Notes: generated from the letters alone by a model not told the origin. A stretch of DNA of 64,000 nucleotides from Acidihalobacter aeolianus (GCF_001753165.1 NZ_CP017448.1:886462-950461), one strand, 5' to 3'. Shown: positions 30,543 to 39,896, counted from the stretch's first letter. Translations and numbers: made by a program.

Positions 30543-30709
30543 GCCTCAGGTGGCCCGCGTTTCGTGTCCGCTCGGAGCCTTCGGGCGGACGTGCGGACGA
30601 GGCCGTACGGTTAGCTCGGGGACAGAAGGCTGATACGGGGAGTGTCCTGACCTCAGCACAGCAACGAGCCGCACCCGACGCGCCGGCAGGCCGTCCGTCG
30701 ACGGATGAA

Positions 30710-30729
30710 TGTCCGGGGGTTCCCGGACA
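30710..30729 (+). promoter_or_regulatory. hairpin in the csrA leader
   Basis: An 8-bp stem (30710-30717 with 30722-30729) with a GGTT loop ends 11 bp before the csrA ribosome site AGGAGG. CsrA family members bind GGA motifs in or near hairpins and repress their own translation; the site overlaps this arrangement. Autoregulation here is inferred. Another 12-bp palindrome (30694-30705) lies just upstream. Confidence 0.45.
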
Positions 30730-30748
30730 CTACGAGCAGGAGGCTGAG

Positions 30749-30952
30749 ATGCTGATATTGACGCGTCGGGTGGGTGAAACGCTGGTGATCGGTGACGCCA
30801 TCGAGGTGACCGTTCTCGGGGTCAAGGGCAACCAGGTGCGTCTGGGCATCAAGGCGCCCAAGGATGTGACCGTGCACCGCGAGGAGGTCTACCAGCGTAT
30901 CCACGGCGAAACCGTTCATCATGATACGGACGGTTCTGGAGATGGGGGTTGA
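30749..30952 (+). CDS. csrA: carbon storage regulator CsrA
   Basis: 67 aa. [16 protein letters not shown] and [27 protein letters not shown] are diagnostic of CsrA, a dimeric RNA-binding translational regulator. The ATG is preceded by AGGAGG. It is followed by tRNA-Ser and tRNA-Arg, the same order as in many gammaproteobacteria. Confidence 0.97.
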   Translation: MLILTRRVGETLVIGDAIEVTVLGVKGNQVRLGIKAPKDVTVHREEVYQRIHGETVHHDTDGSGDGG

Positions 30953-31047
30953 TCCCAAAGCCAGAGCGCTATTCCGGCATCGTGCGGCTTTACCAATTCC
31001 GACCCGGCGGGTATCCTTACGCGCTCTTGAGCACTAGTGCAGCACAC

Positions 31048-31140
31048 GGAGAGATGGCCGAGAGGCTGAAGGCGCTCCCCTGCTAAGGGAGTATGGGGTC
31101 AAAAGCTCCATCGAGGGTTCGAATCCCTCTCTCTCCGCCA
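31048..31140 (+). tRNA. tRNA-Ser (anticodon GCU)
   Basis: A 93-nt cloverleaf with long variable arm: acceptor GGAGAGA pairs with TCTCTCC; anticodon loop CTGCTAA reads GCU; T-loop GGTTCGAATCC; CCA is encoded. Serine class II tRNA, reading AGC/AGU. Confidence 0.97.
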
Positions 31141-31204
31141 TTTCAAGCCGGTATGACCGGCCTTGACGGCGATCAAAAGCTTCACCATAATTCGCCACCT
31201 TTAC

Positions 31205-31281
31205 GCGCCCGTAGCTCAGTTGGATAGAGTACCTGGCTACGAACCAGGTGGTCGGAGGTTCGAATCCTTCCGGGCGCGCCA
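31205..31281 (+). tRNA. tRNA-Arg (anticodon ACG)
   Basis: A 77-nt cloverleaf: acceptor GCGCCCG pairs with CGGGCGC; anticodon loop CTACGAA reads ACG, the wobble A becoming inosine; CCA is encoded. Its 3' end (31259-31281) is repeated imperfectly at 31489-31510, so this gene has served as an integration site. Confidence 0.97.
31259..31281 (+). repeat. att-like repeat, copy in the tRNA-Arg 3' end
   Basis: The last 23 nt of tRNA-Arg match 31489-31510 with one deletion and one substitution. This is the pattern of attL/attR flanking DNA inserted by a tyrosine recombinase. Confidence 0.7.
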
Positions 31282-31290
31282 TTAAAAAAC

Positions 31291-31318
31291 AAGGGCTTAC
31301 GCTTAAGGCGTGAGCCTT
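31291..31318 (+). terminator. stem-loop after tRNA-Arg
   Basis: An imperfect stem of about 10 bp (AAGGGCTTACGC pairing with GCGTGAGCCTT, with one bulge and one G-U pair) begins 9 bp after the tRNA. A short T-run follows only loosely. It probably terminates the tRNA transcript. Confidence 0.45.
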
Positions 31319-31326
31319 ATGTGTTT

Positions 31327-31488
31327 CTAGCGTAGGAGAATCGTAGAGTTGGACTCTACGGACTCCCACCGCCGCTCGACCCGCGCCGCCGCCTGGGACA
31401 AATGCTCCGGGGCGAGATGCGCATATCGCAACACCATCTCGAAAGACTTCCAACCGCCCGGCTCCATCAACTCCTGCAAGCTTGTGCC
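31327..31488 (-). pseudogene. tyrosine recombinase (phage-type integrase), C-terminal fragment
   Basis: The minus strand from 31488 to a TAG at 31327-31329 reads GTSLQELMEPGGWKSF, then EMVLRYAHLAPEHL and a basic helix. This is the end of a phage/XerD-like integrase, including the region of the catalytic tyrosine (RYAHL) and the GGWKS motif. Everything upstream of about 53 codons is missing; the fragment stops exactly at the second tRNA-like repeat. It is the scar of an integrated element that was deleted, leaving the integrase tail beside tRNA-Arg. Confidence 0.8.
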
Positions 31489-31510
31489 TTCAATCCTTCC
31501 AGGCGCGCCA
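31489..31510 (+). repeat. att-like repeat, distal copy
   Basis: TTCAATCCTTCCAGGCGCGC and the next two bases copy the tRNA-Arg 3' end (31259-31281) in direct orientation, 207 bp away. Together with the integrase tail between them it marks the far end of a decayed genomic island. Confidence 0.7.
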
Positions 31511-31689
31511 ATCGCTGGAATGAAGGATTAGGGATTTCGATTCTGCCGCATTTTTCGCTCTGTGGCGGCGCAGTAACCTGCCCAGGCACTGCAGATTTCG
31601 TCTGCATGCAAACCCTCGTGTACGGGCCATTCCAAAGCACACCACGCCGCCGGAGCATTGCTTCGCCGGTACCCGAGCGTGCGCACGAC
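31511..31689. other. stretch without a recognised gene, beyond the att-like repeat
   Basis: Between the distal att-like repeat and the small open frame at 31690 I see no convincing gene, RNA or repeat. Together with 31903-32000 it forms the unannotated part of the 719-bp gap between tRNA-Arg and draT. Confidence 0.5.
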
Positions 31690-31902
31690 TTACGTAATGA
31701 AATGATCGGCGACGAGGTAGCTGTCGAAAATCCTGTCGCATTCGAGATTGGCGGCCAGCATCGCCCGATGGAGTCGCGCACATTGCGGCCCGGCTCCGTG
31801 TTCCCGCACGCATTCGATGTATGCGGCTTCCCGTTCTCGTAGCCGCGCCTCTGCCTGCCTGAGTTGTTCAAGCAACCGGGCGCGATCCGTTTGCCCTGTC
31901 AT
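31690..31902 (-). CDS. small hypothetical protein, coiled-coil-like (doubtful)
   Basis: 70 aa, not recognised. The first 30 residues are charged and heptad-like (LLEQLRQAEARLREREAAYIECV), which fits a short coiled coil; CARLHRAMLAANLECDRIFDSYL follows. No ribosome site precedes the ATG at 31902, and the region is a decayed island edge, so this may be a remnant or a chance frame. Confidence 0.3.
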   Translation of the reverse strand: MTGQTDRARLLEQLRQAEARLREREAAYIECVREHGAGPQCARLHRAMLAANLECDRIFDSYLVADHFIT

Positions 31903-32000
31903 GTGGTTTGGTGGATCGCCGGAATAGACCTTAAAGATAGTGCGTAATTAGGCGCGCCGCCAATGGGCTTCCGTCGGCGTACTTCCCGTCGATGCGGGCT

Positions 32001-32861
32001 CTAGTGCCAGGCGAGTTCGACCTCGTACAGGCCGCCGATCACCATGTATTCGTCCTCGCCCTGCAGCTTGCCCGGCAGCAAGTCGCTGCTGAACACGACC
32101 TTGGCCACGGGGACGTCGGTGCTGAGGATGTAGTCACCGAATTCGTCGGCGCGTTCGCGGGTGGCGGTAAAGGAGTTGAGGTTGTTGAGCAGCAGGACGG
32201 CGTGCCGCCTGTCGAGCCGGGCGACGATTTCGTGTTCCCGAACGCGGCTGACGCCGCGGTAGAGGCGCAGGTGCCGGGTGCCGGGCTGGCGCCGGGCGAA
32301 TTCGTACTGGGTGTAGGCGTAGAGCAGGTCAAGCTGGGCTTCCATGGCATTGGTGCCGTAGAGGCCGGCCGCGCGGGCCTGGGCGTAATGGCGGTAGGCG
32401 TCCTCATCCTCGTCGCGCAGGGCATCGACATGGTAGCGGGCGAGCAGACCGAAGCGGGATTCGACCCAGCCCTTGAGCGCGGCCGCCTCGCGCCCGTCGG
32501 AATCGAAGCTCCAGCCGCGGATGACGCGCAGGTAGGTGGCGTGCCGGCGCTTGCGGCCGGAGAGGCCGGCCTCCTCGGGGTGTTCGAGCGAGAAGCACGC
32601 CGACATGTAGGCGGTGAACTGGCGCGCACGCTCCTCGGCGGCTCCCTCGATGTCGAGTCGCTCGAAGAGCTGGGCGTGAAGCTCGCGCACGCCGTCGATC
32701 TCCAGCGGTATGGGGTGTCGCTGGTACTCCAGGCCGCCGAGGATGTCGGCCGGCAGGCTGCAGTGATTGATGGATTGGCGGGCATGGGCGGGGATTGACG
32801 GGGCGGCCGTTTCGTTGTCGGTATCCTCACATGCTTTGTGGTGTTTTGTCGGCTCGGCCAC
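32001..32861 (-). CDS. draT: NAD+-dinitrogenase-reductase ADP-ribosyltransferase DraT
   Basis: 286 aa if translated from GTG at 32861; the frame stays open to 32996 but that would run through the nifH promoter. ADP-ribosyltransferase elements are visible: LRLYRGV (Arg), LNNLNSFTATRERADEFGDYI (Ser-type strand) and QGEDEYMVIGGLYEV (ExE). DraT switches off nitrogenase by modifying an arginine of NifH; the target residue is intact in the adjacent nifH. The gene diverges from nifH. The partner hydrolase draG is not in the window. The NifA site at 32816-32831 falls inside its 5' end, so the start may be further downstream. Confidence 0.85.
   Translation of the reverse strand: MAEPTKHHKACEDTDNETAAPSIPAHARQSINHCSLPADILGGLEYQRHPIPLEIDGVRELHAQLFERLDIEGAAEERARQFTAYMSACFSLEHPEEAGLSGRKRRHATYLRVIRGWSFDSDGREAAALKGWVESRFGLLARYHVDALRDEDEDAYRHYAQARAAGLYGTNAMEAQLDLLYAYTQYEFARRQPGTRHLRLYRGVSRVREHEIVARLDRRHAVLLLNNLNSFTATRERADEFGDYILSTDVPVAKVVFSSDLLPGKLQGEDEYMVIGGLYEVELAWH
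32816..32831 (+). promoter_or_regulatory. NifA upstream activator site for nifH
   Basis: A perfect TGT-N10-ACA motif, 100 bp upstream of the -24 element, the usual distance for NifA. The stretch between them (32880-32930) is A/T-rich and should bend easily. Confidence 0.8.
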
Positions 32862-32901
32862 GCGCTTCCATGCCTCGTGAGAAATCAATAAAAAACAATA
32901 A

Positions 32902-33894
<993 letters not shown>

Positions 33895-33908
33895 ACGGCA
33901 TGAAAGGA

Positions 33909-33932
33909 CGCCGGCCCCGCCTGGGGCCGGCG
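33909..33932 (+). promoter_or_regulatory. hairpin in the nifH-nifD gap
   Basis: A 10-bp GC-rich stem (33909-33918 with 33923-33932) lies 15 bp after the nifH stop with no T-run. Such hairpins are known to protect the nifH message, giving more NifH than NifDK. Confidence 0.55.
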
Positions 33933-33991
33933 CATCTTGTTCGCGTTGATCCGCGGATGGGCGGTCGGCGCGGTGCATGGAGATTGAAACG

Positions 33992-35473
33992 ATGACCCTG
34001 ATCAATCGAGAAGAAACCGAGGCCTTGATCCAGGAGGTGCTCGAAGTCTATCCGGAGAAGGCGCGCAAGGATCGCGCCAAGCACTTGGCGACCAACGACC
34101 AGTCGTTGGAGAAGTCCAACAAGTGCATCACCTCCAACCGCAAATCGCTGCCCGGTGTCATGACGATCCGCGGCTGCGCCTATGCCGGCTCCAAGGGCGT
34201 GGTGTGGGGTCCGATCAAGGACATGATCCACATTTCCCACGGCCCGGTGGGTTGCGGCCAGTATTCGCGTGCCGGCCGACGCAACTACTACGTCGGTACC
34301 ACCGGCGTGAACACCTTCGGCACCATGAACTTCACCTCGGATTTCCAGGAGAAGGACATTGTGTTCGGCGGTGACAAGAAGCTGGCGAAGATGATCGAGG
34401 AAATCGATCAGCTGTTCCCGCTGCACAAGGGCGTGTCGATCCAGTCCGAGTGCCCGATCGGTCTGATCGGCGACGACATCGAGGCGGTGGCCAAGAAGAC
34501 CTCCAAGGAAATCAACAAGCCGGTCGTGCCGGTGCGTTGCGAAGGTTTCCGCGGCGTGTCGCAGTCGCTGGGTCACCACATCGCGAACGACTCGATCCGC
34601 GACTGGGTTCTGGGCAACCGCGACAACGACAACAGCTTCGAGACGACGCCTTACGACGTGGCGATCATCGGCGACTACAACATCGGCGGCGACGCCTGGT
34701 CCTCGCGCATCCTGCTCGAGGAGATGGGTCTGCGCGTGGTGGCCCAGTGGTCCGGCGACGGCACCCTGGCCGAAATCGAGCTGACCCCCAAGGTCAAGCT
34801 GAACCTGCTGCACTGCTACCGCTCGATGAACTACATCTCGCGTCACATGGAAGAGAAGTACGGCATTCCATGGGTTGAGTACAACTTCTTCGGCCCGACC
34901 AAGATCGCCGAGTCGCTGCGCAAGATCGCCAGCTACTTCGACGACAAGATCAAGGAAGGCGCCGAGCGCGTGATCGAGAAGTATCGCGCCGAGTACGACG
35001 CGGTCATCGCCAAGTACCGTCCGCGCCTGGAAGGCAAGCGCGTGATGCTCTACGTCGGCGGCCTGCGTCCGCGTCACGTCATCGGCGCGTACGAGGATCT
35101 GGGCATGGAAGTCGTGGGTACCGGCTACGAGTTCGGTCACAACGACGACTACGACCGCACGATCAAGGAAATGGGCAACGCCACACTGATCTACGACGAC
35201 GTCACCGGCTACGAGTTCGAGGAATTCGTGAAGAAGGTGAAGCCCGACCTGATCGGTTCCGGCATCAAGGAGAAGTACATCTTCCAGAAGATGGGCATTC
35301 CGTTCCGCCAGATGCATTCCTGGGATTACTCGGGTCCGTATCACGGCTACGACGGCTTCGCCATCTTCGCCCGGGACATGGACATGACCCTGAACAACCC
35401 CTGCTGGGCCTTCGTGAAGACCCCGTGGGCGGCTTCGGATGATGCCGAGACCGCGCTGGCGGCCAACGCGTAA
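33992..35473 (+). CDS. nifD: nitrogenase molybdenum-iron protein alpha chain NifD
   Basis: 493 aa from the ATG at 33992 (GGAG 9 bp before); an upstream ATG at 33977 is less likely. P-cluster cysteines lie in [20 protein letters not shown] and [11 protein letters not shown]; the FeMo-cofactor ligands are the Cys of [10 protein letters not shown] and the His of [11 protein letters not shown]. All are present, so it should be a functional Mo nitrogenase. Confidence 0.99.
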   Translation: MTLINREETEALIQEVLEVYPEKARKDRAKHLATNDQSLEKSNKCITSNRKSLPGVMTIRGCAYAGSKGVVWGPIKDMIHISHGPVGCGQYSRAGRRNYYVGTTGVNTFGTMNFTSDFQEKDIVFGGDKKLAKMIEEIDQLFPLHKGVSIQSECPIGLIGDDIEAVAKKTSKEINKPVVPVRCEGFRGVSQSLGHHIANDSIRDWVLGNRDNDNSFETTPYDVAIIGDYNIGGDAWSSRILLEEMGLRVVAQWSGDGTLAEIELTPKVKLNLLHCYRSMNYISRHMEEKYGIPWVEYNFFGPTKIAESLRKIASYFDDKIKEGAERVIEKYRAEYDAVIAKYRPRLEGKRVMLYVGGLRPRHVIGAYEDLGMEVVGTGYEFGHNDDYDRTIKEMGNATLIYDDVTGYEFEEFVKKVKPDLIGSGIKEKYIFQKMGIPFRQMHSWDYSGPYHGYDGFAIFARDMDMTLNNPCWAFVKTPWAASDDAETALAANA

Positions 35474-35484
35474 GACTGCGGGCC

Positions 35485-35510
35485 GTGCCCGGGACACGAG
35501 TCCCGGGCAC
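35485..35510 (+). promoter_or_regulatory. hairpin in the nifD-nifK gap
   Basis: A 10-bp perfect stem (35485-35494 with 35501-35510), loop CACGAG, no T-run. Probably an mRNA-stabilising or attenuating element like the one after nifH. Confidence 0.5.
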
Positions 35511-35580
35511 GCAACCCGGAACACGATTTTCCCATTGAGCCGTCTGTCCACAGATGAGTGGCGCGGCGAGGAGAACCCCG

Positions 35581-37152
35581 ATGAGCCAAGATGTCGAGAA
35601 TATACAGCCGTCGTACCCTTTGTTCCGTAATGAGGAATACAAGAAGGTCATCGGCGAGAAGCGTGCGAAATACGAAGAGATGCACCCCGCGGAGAAGATT
35701 CGCGAGGTCTTCGAATGGACCACCACGAAGGAATATCAGGAACTCAACTTCCAGCGCGAGGCGCTGACCGTCAACCCGGCCAAGGCCTGCCAGCCGCTCG
35801 GCGCCGTGCTCTGCGCGCTGGGCTACGAGAAGACCATGCCCTACGTACACGGTTCACAGGGTTGCGTGGCCTACTTCCGCACCTACTTCAACCGTCACTT
35901 CAAGGAGCCGATCGCCTGCGTGTCCGACTCCATGACGGAAGATGCGGCGGTGTTCGGCGGCCAGAAGAACATGTTCGACGGCCTGGAAAACGCCAAGGCG
36001 CTGTATAAGCCCGACATGATCGCGGTCTCCACGACCTGCATGGCCGAGGTGATCGGCGACGACCTCAACGCCTTCATCAACAACTCGAAGAAGGAAGGGC
36101 ATATTCCGCAGGAATACCCCGTCCCCTTCGCGCATACGCCGAGCTTCGTGGGTTCGCATACCACCGGCTGGGACAACATGCAGGAAGGCATTCTGCGTTA
36201 CTTCACGCTCAACTACATGGAAGACAAGCAGGTCGGCTCCAACGGCAAGCTCAACGTCGTCCCTGGCTTCGAGACCTATCTCGGCAACTTCCGCGTGATC
36301 AAGCGCATGCTGGGAGAGATGGGTGTCGAGACGACCATGCTGTCCGACCCCACGGAAGTGCTCGATACGCCTGCCGACGGCAAGTTCCGCATGTATGCGG
36401 GCGGCACCACGATGGATGAGGTCAAGGATGCCCCCAACGCATTCGACACCGTCTTCCTGCAGCCCTGGCAGTCCGAGAAGAGCAAGAAGTTCGTGCAGAA
36501 CACCTGGAAGCACGAAGTACCCAAGCTCAACATCCCGATGGGCCTGGAGTGGACCGACGAGTTCCTGATGAAGGTCTCCGAGATCACCGGCAAGCCGATT
36601 CCGGAGTCCCTGACCAAGGAACGCGGTCGCCTGGTCGACATGATCACCGACTCGCATGCCTGGCTGCACGGCAAGCGCTATGCGCTGTACGGCGATCCGG
36701 ACTTCGTGATGGGCATGACCAAGCTGCTGCTTGAGCTGGGTGCCGAGCCGATCCACATCCTGGCCAACAACGCCAACAAGCGTTGGAAGAAGGCGATGGA
36801 CAAGATCCTGGCCGACTCGCCATACGGCAAGGGTTGCGAGGTCCACAACGGTCGCGATCTGTGGCACCTGCGTTCTCTGGTGTTCACCGACAAGCCGGAC
36901 TTCCTGATCGGCAACTCCTACGGCAAGTTCATCCAGCGCGATACGGTCCACAAGGGCGAGGAATTCGAAGTGCCGCTGATTCGCTTCGGCTTCCCGATCT
37001 TCGACCGTCATCACCTGCACCGCGACACCACGCTGGGTTACGAGGGTGCCATGCACGTCCTCAAGACCCTGGTGAACGAAGTGCTGGCGCGTCTGGACGA
37101 CGACACTCGCGGAATGGGCACGACGGACTACAACTACGACCTGATCCGCTGA
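35581..37152 (+). CDS. nifK: nitrogenase molybdenum-iron protein beta chain NifK
   Basis: 523 aa from the ATG at 35581, preceded by GAGGAGA. P-cluster cysteines are seen in KACQPLGAVLCALG, HGSQGCVAYFRTYF and STTCMAEVIGDD. The N-terminal extension typical of the long-form NifK is present (VENIQPSYPLF). It forms the alpha2-beta2 tetramer with NifD. Confidence 0.99.
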   Translation: MSQDVENIQPSYPLFRNEEYKKVIGEKRAKYEEMHPAEKIREVFEWTTTKEYQELNFQREALTVNPAKACQPLGAVLCALGYEKTMPYVHGSQGCVAYFRTYFNRHFKEPIACVSDSMTEDAAVFGGQKNMFDGLENAKALYKPDMIAVSTTCMAEVIGDDLNAFINNSKKEGHIPQEYPVPFAHTPSFVGSHTTGWDNMQEGILRYFTLNYMEDKQVGSNGKLNVVPGFETYLGNFRVIKRMLGEMGVETTMLSDPTEVLDTPADGKFRMYAGGTTMDEVKDAPNAFDTVFLQPWQSEKSKKFVQNTWKHEVPKLNIPMGLEWTDEFLMKVSEITGKPIPESLTKERGRLVDMITDSHAWLHGKRYALYGDPDFVMGMTKLLLELGAEPIHILANNANKRWKKAMDKILADSPYGKGCEVHNGRDLWHLRSLVFTDKPDFLIGNSYGKFIQRDTVHKGEEFEVPLIRFGFPIFDRHHLHRDTTLGYEGAMHVLKTLVNEVLARLDDDTRGMGTTDYNYDLIR

Positions 37153-37159
37153 GCCCTCG

Positions 37160-37189
37160 AACCGCGCCGGGAAGATACCCGGCGCGGTT
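37160..37189 (+). terminator. terminator-like hairpin after nifK
   Basis: A 12-bp perfect stem (37160-37171 with 37178-37189) with a 6-nt loop, followed by a pyrimidine run CTCTCTCTTG. It probably reduces transcription into nifT and nifY. Confidence 0.7.
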
Positions 37190-37227
37190 CTCTCTCTTGT
37201 CGGCGCCTGGCGCCAAGGAGTATTGCC

Positions 37228-37440
37228 ATGCCGAACGTGATGATCAGACGCGACCCCAGCGGGAAGCTGTCATTCTACGTGGCCAAGAAGGATCTCGAGG
37301 AAACCATCGCCAGTCTGGAATTCGACGGCCCCGACGGCTGGGGCGGCGAGGTCGAGCTCATGGATGGTTCGCGTTATTACCTGGAGCTGATGCCGGCGCC
37401 ACCGGATCTGCCGGTGACGTTGCGCGCCAAACGCCTCTAG
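37228..37440 (+). CDS. nifT: nitrogen fixation protein NifT/FixU
   Basis: 70 aa. MIRRDPSGKLSFYVAKKDLEE and WGGEVELMDGSRYYL are the family features. NifT lies next to nifK in many diazotrophs; it is not essential in those tested and its role is unclear. The ATG at 37228 follows CAAGGAG. Confidence 0.93.
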   Translation: MPNVMIRRDPSGKLSFYVAKKDLEETIASLEFDGPDGWGGEVELMDGSRYYLELMPAPPDLPVTLRAKRL

Positions 37441-37457
37441 GCGGGAGGGGCACGACG

Positions 37458-38168
37458 ATGAAAGCACCTGCCATGCTGGAACGCGAGGCCGCGCTTTGCA
37501 TCGGTCTTGCCGCCCGCGCGCTGCCGGAAATCGGCGTGCGCGGTTTACTGGAAGTGCTCTTGGGCCGCTTCGGCGCCCCCCTGAGTCAGGCTGCACTGGC
37601 CAAAGTCACCGTGGCAGACCTCAAGACCCTCCCCGGGCTCGAGGACCTGTCGGTCGAGCAGCTGACCGCCGCCGCCGCATGCCTGCGCGGAGAAGGCGAG
37701 GAAGCCGAACTCGAACCCCCGATCCAGCCTTACGCCGAGGGCGACATGCCCGGTTCGATCCGCGTCGCCTGCGCCTCCAATGGCGGCGACCACGTCGACG
37801 GCCATTTCGCTTCCTGCAGCCGATTTCTGATCTATCAGGTCCTGCCCGACGAACTTCGGCTGATCGCCGTACGCGAAGCCGTGCCTGAGGAGCCGGAGCC
37901 CGGCGAGGACAAGCACGCCAAGCGTGCCGCGCTCATCGCCGACTGCCATCTGCTGTACCTGCTCTCGATCGGCGGACCTGCCGCCGCCAAGGTGGTCAAA
38001 CGCGGGGTGCATCCCGTCAGGCTGCGCGAGGCTCGCCCGGCCGAGGCGCTGCTCGGCGAGCTGCAGGGCGTCATGCGCGGGGCACCGCCGCCCTGGCTGG
38101 CCAAAATCATGGGACAACCGCCCGAGGCGCGCGTGCGCTTCGAGCGCGAAACGGAGGCGCCGCAATGA
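37458..38168 (+). CDS. nifY: NifX/NifY-family cofactor-binding protein, NifY-like
   Basis: 236 aa from the ATG at 37458. The C-terminal half is the dinitrogenase iron-molybdenum cofactor domain (RVACASNGGDHVDGHFASCSRFLIYQV), and the N-terminal half a helical domain as in NifY. NifY holds apo-NifDK ready for FeMo-cofactor. It overlaps the next gene by 4 bp. Confidence 0.87.
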   Translation: MKAPAMLEREAALCIGLAARALPEIGVRGLLEVLLGRFGAPLSQAALAKVTVADLKTLPGLEDLSVEQLTAAAACLRGEGEEAELEPPIQPYAEGDMPGSIRVACASNGGDHVDGHFASCSRFLIYQVLPDELRLIAVREAVPEEPEPGEDKHAKRAALIADCHLLYLLSIGGPAAAKVVKRGVHPVRLREARPAEALLGELQGVMRGAPPPWLAKIMGQPPEARVRFERETEAPQ

Positions 38169-38440
38169 TCGATCCCAATCTGCCTGCTGCCGTCGCCGCC
38201 CAGTTGGACGGGCGCGGCCTGGATGGGGATTCGCTGAGCGCGCTGCGCAAGGCCTATCCGGACATCCACTTCACCGCCTGCCTCGACGACGATGTCGTCG
38301 ATCTGATTCACCCGTACGTCACGCAGCCGGGTCTGAACATCTACCTTGTGGACGGCAATGACCACTGCATGACCCTCACCACTGACACCGAGTCCGCCAC
38401 CGGGCTGCTGCTGGCCGAAGTGGTGGACGAGGACGAGTAA
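38165..38440 (+). CDS. small nif-cluster protein (DUF6129-like)
   Basis: 91 aa. Not matched to a characterised function. The N-terminal half is helical (VAAQLDGRGLDGDSLSALRKAYP) and the C-terminal half acidic, ending EVVDEDE. Its place between nifY and a hemerythrin gene, with a 4-bp overlap to nifY, is shared by small DUF6129-type proteins of other diazotrophs; that name rests on recall. Confidence 0.65.
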   Translation: MIDPNLPAAVAAQLDGRGLDGDSLSALRKAYPDIHFTACLDDDVVDLIHPYVTQPGLNIYLVDGNDHCMTLTTDTESATGLLLAEVVDEDE

Positions 38441-38482
38441 ACGCTGGCGCTGCCCCGATTCACGATGCTGGAGGTCAGAGAC

Positions 38483-38983
38483 ATGACGATGCCATCGATC
38501 CAACCCGCGTGGTCTCAGGACTACTCGCTGGGCATCGAGGAAATCGACGAGCAGCACCGCATCGTGTTCGAGCAGATCGACGCCCTGCGAACCGGGATCG
38601 TCCGCGGCGAGACCCGGCGCGAGATCGCCGGCCGCATCGAGCAGTTGATCGAATACACGCGCGTACACCTCGTCATGGAAGAGTCCACGATGCGCCTCCT
38701 CGCCTACACGGACTACGCGGCGCACAAGCGGCTGCACGACGCCGCCCTGATCGAGATGGATGTCTATGCCCAGCGCCATCATGCCGGCGAGACCCTGGTT
38801 GCCGAGGCGTTTCTTGCCTATGCGGATAACTGGTGGCGCCAGCACATCCTCGATGGCGATGCCCGCTACGTGCGCAGCCTCACGGGCGGCAAGGGCGTTC
38901 CCAAACGCTGGCTACCCGACCTGGGCGGACTCCTGCGCCGTCGGCGCAAGGCGGGCGGCCACCACAACCTGCCGGGTGCCTGA
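38483..38983 (+). CDS. bacteriohemerythrin
   Basis: 166 aa from the ATG at 38483, preceded by GGAGG. Oxygen-binding di-iron ligands are visible: IDEQHRIVFEQID near 25, HLVMEESTMR near 65, AHKRLHDAAL near 82 and WWRQHILDGD near 117. Hemerythrins bind O2 reversibly; inside a nif cluster the likely role is to buffer oxygen near nitrogenase, an inference from position. Confidence 0.9.
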   Translation: MTMPSIQPAWSQDYSLGIEEIDEQHRIVFEQIDALRTGIVRGETRREIAGRIEQLIEYTRVHLVMEESTMRLLAYTDYAAHKRLHDAALIEMDVYAQRHHAGETLVAEAFLAYADNWWRQHILDGDARYVRSLTGGKGVPKRWLPDLGGLLRRRRKAGGHHNLPGA

Positions 38984-39760
38984 ATGGGCGGCGCGCCCAC
39001 CGCCATCGTCGAGCGGGGGAGGTACGGCCCCTCCGCAACCTCGCAGATGGACTGCGAGACCTGTGCGCATGGCGCACGCTTCGCGGCCGGTCGCTGCCGT
39101 CCCGACGATGCCTGCGTGATGGCCTGCAGCGGCCGGCGCATCGACCGCTTTTTCCGCAGCAACCCCGAGCTGGCCCCGGCCTACATCGAAGACCCTTTCT
39201 GGGAAACCCGCGCGATCATCGTGCGCTATCTGCCCGACGAGATGGTGCTGGAGCTGATCGACGACGACGACGAAGCCGTGCGCCGCGCGGTGGCCGTCCG
39301 TCTGCCGTCTGAGCGACTCAGCGAACTGATGCACGACCCGGATCGCGAGGTGCGCATCACCGTGGCCGCGCGTCTGCCCGAGGCCGATCTGCCCGCCTTG
39401 ATCGACGACCCCGACTACTCGGTGCGCACCTGGCTCGCGCGGCGCCTTCCTCCCGCGCAGCTCCTGCCCCTGGTGCGCGACCGCGACCGTCAAGTGCGCC
39501 AGGCCGTTGCCGAGCGCCTGCCGGAATCGCTGCTTCCCCAACTCGCCGCCGACCCGGCCGCCGAGGTGCGCGCCGCCGTAGCCGCCCGCTTGCCGGCCGA
39601 GGCAGCGGTACGCATGCTGACGGACCCAGACTGGACTGTCCGCCTCGCCGCCGTACCCCGCGTCCGCCGCCAGGCCCTGCGCCGCCTGCTCGACGACCCG
39701 GTGGAAGATGTCCGCGCAGCTGCCGAGGAACGTCTGGGGCGACTCGCCAGCGTGAGCTAG
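38984..39760 (+). CDS. 4Fe-4S leucine-rich-repeat-variant protein (LRV type)
   Basis: 258 aa. The N-terminus has a cysteine-rich cluster C-x2-C-x9-C-x5-C-x3-C (MDCETCAHG...CRPDDACVMAC) as in the Azotobacter LRV protein, which binds a [4Fe-4S] cluster, followed by about seven helical repeats of 23-25 residues with pattern VRxxVAxRLP. It starts directly after the hemerythrin stop. Found in nif clusters; role unknown. Confidence 0.85.
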   Translation: MGGAPTAIVERGRYGPSATSQMDCETCAHGARFAAGRCRPDDACVMACSGRRIDRFFRSNPELAPAYIEDPFWETRAIIVRYLPDEMVLELIDDDDEAVRRAVAVRLPSERLSELMHDPDREVRITVAARLPEADLPALIDDPDYSVRTWLARRLPPAQLLPLVRDRDRQVRQAVAERLPESLLPQLAADPAAEVRAAVAARLPAEAAVRMLTDPDWTVRLAAVPRVRRQALRRLLDDPVEDVRAAAEERLGRLASVS

Positions 39761-39853
39761 CCGGGAAACCCGAAGCGCATTTCCGCGCGATTCGTTAGTC
39801 ATTGGGTCGCGATGGCGTTCCGTCGCGTCCGGGGCGCGTGAAGAGAGTTTCCT

Positions 39854-39876
39854 GGCGATAAGAATAAACTATCGCC
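39854..39876 (+). promoter_or_regulatory. inverted repeat upstream of the GAF gene
   Basis: A 7-bp inverted repeat (39854-39860 with 39870-39876, GGCGATA) encloses an A-rich 9-nt loop 20 bp before the GAF start. It could be an operator or a hairpin; no factor can be named. Confidence 0.35.
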
Positions 39877-39896
39877 TGGCATGCCACGGGAGGCCT

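Noticed and set aside
31034-31453. 139-codon minus frame across both tRNA genes
   Set aside because: It runs antisense through two functional tRNAs and reads the integrase fragment in the wrong frame.
38984-39760. Repeat-rich gene as a possible tandem DNA repeat or CRISPR-like array
   Set aside because: The periodicity is in the protein (helical repeats of 23-25 residues), not in identical DNA units with spacers; no CRISPR array was seen anywhere in the window.
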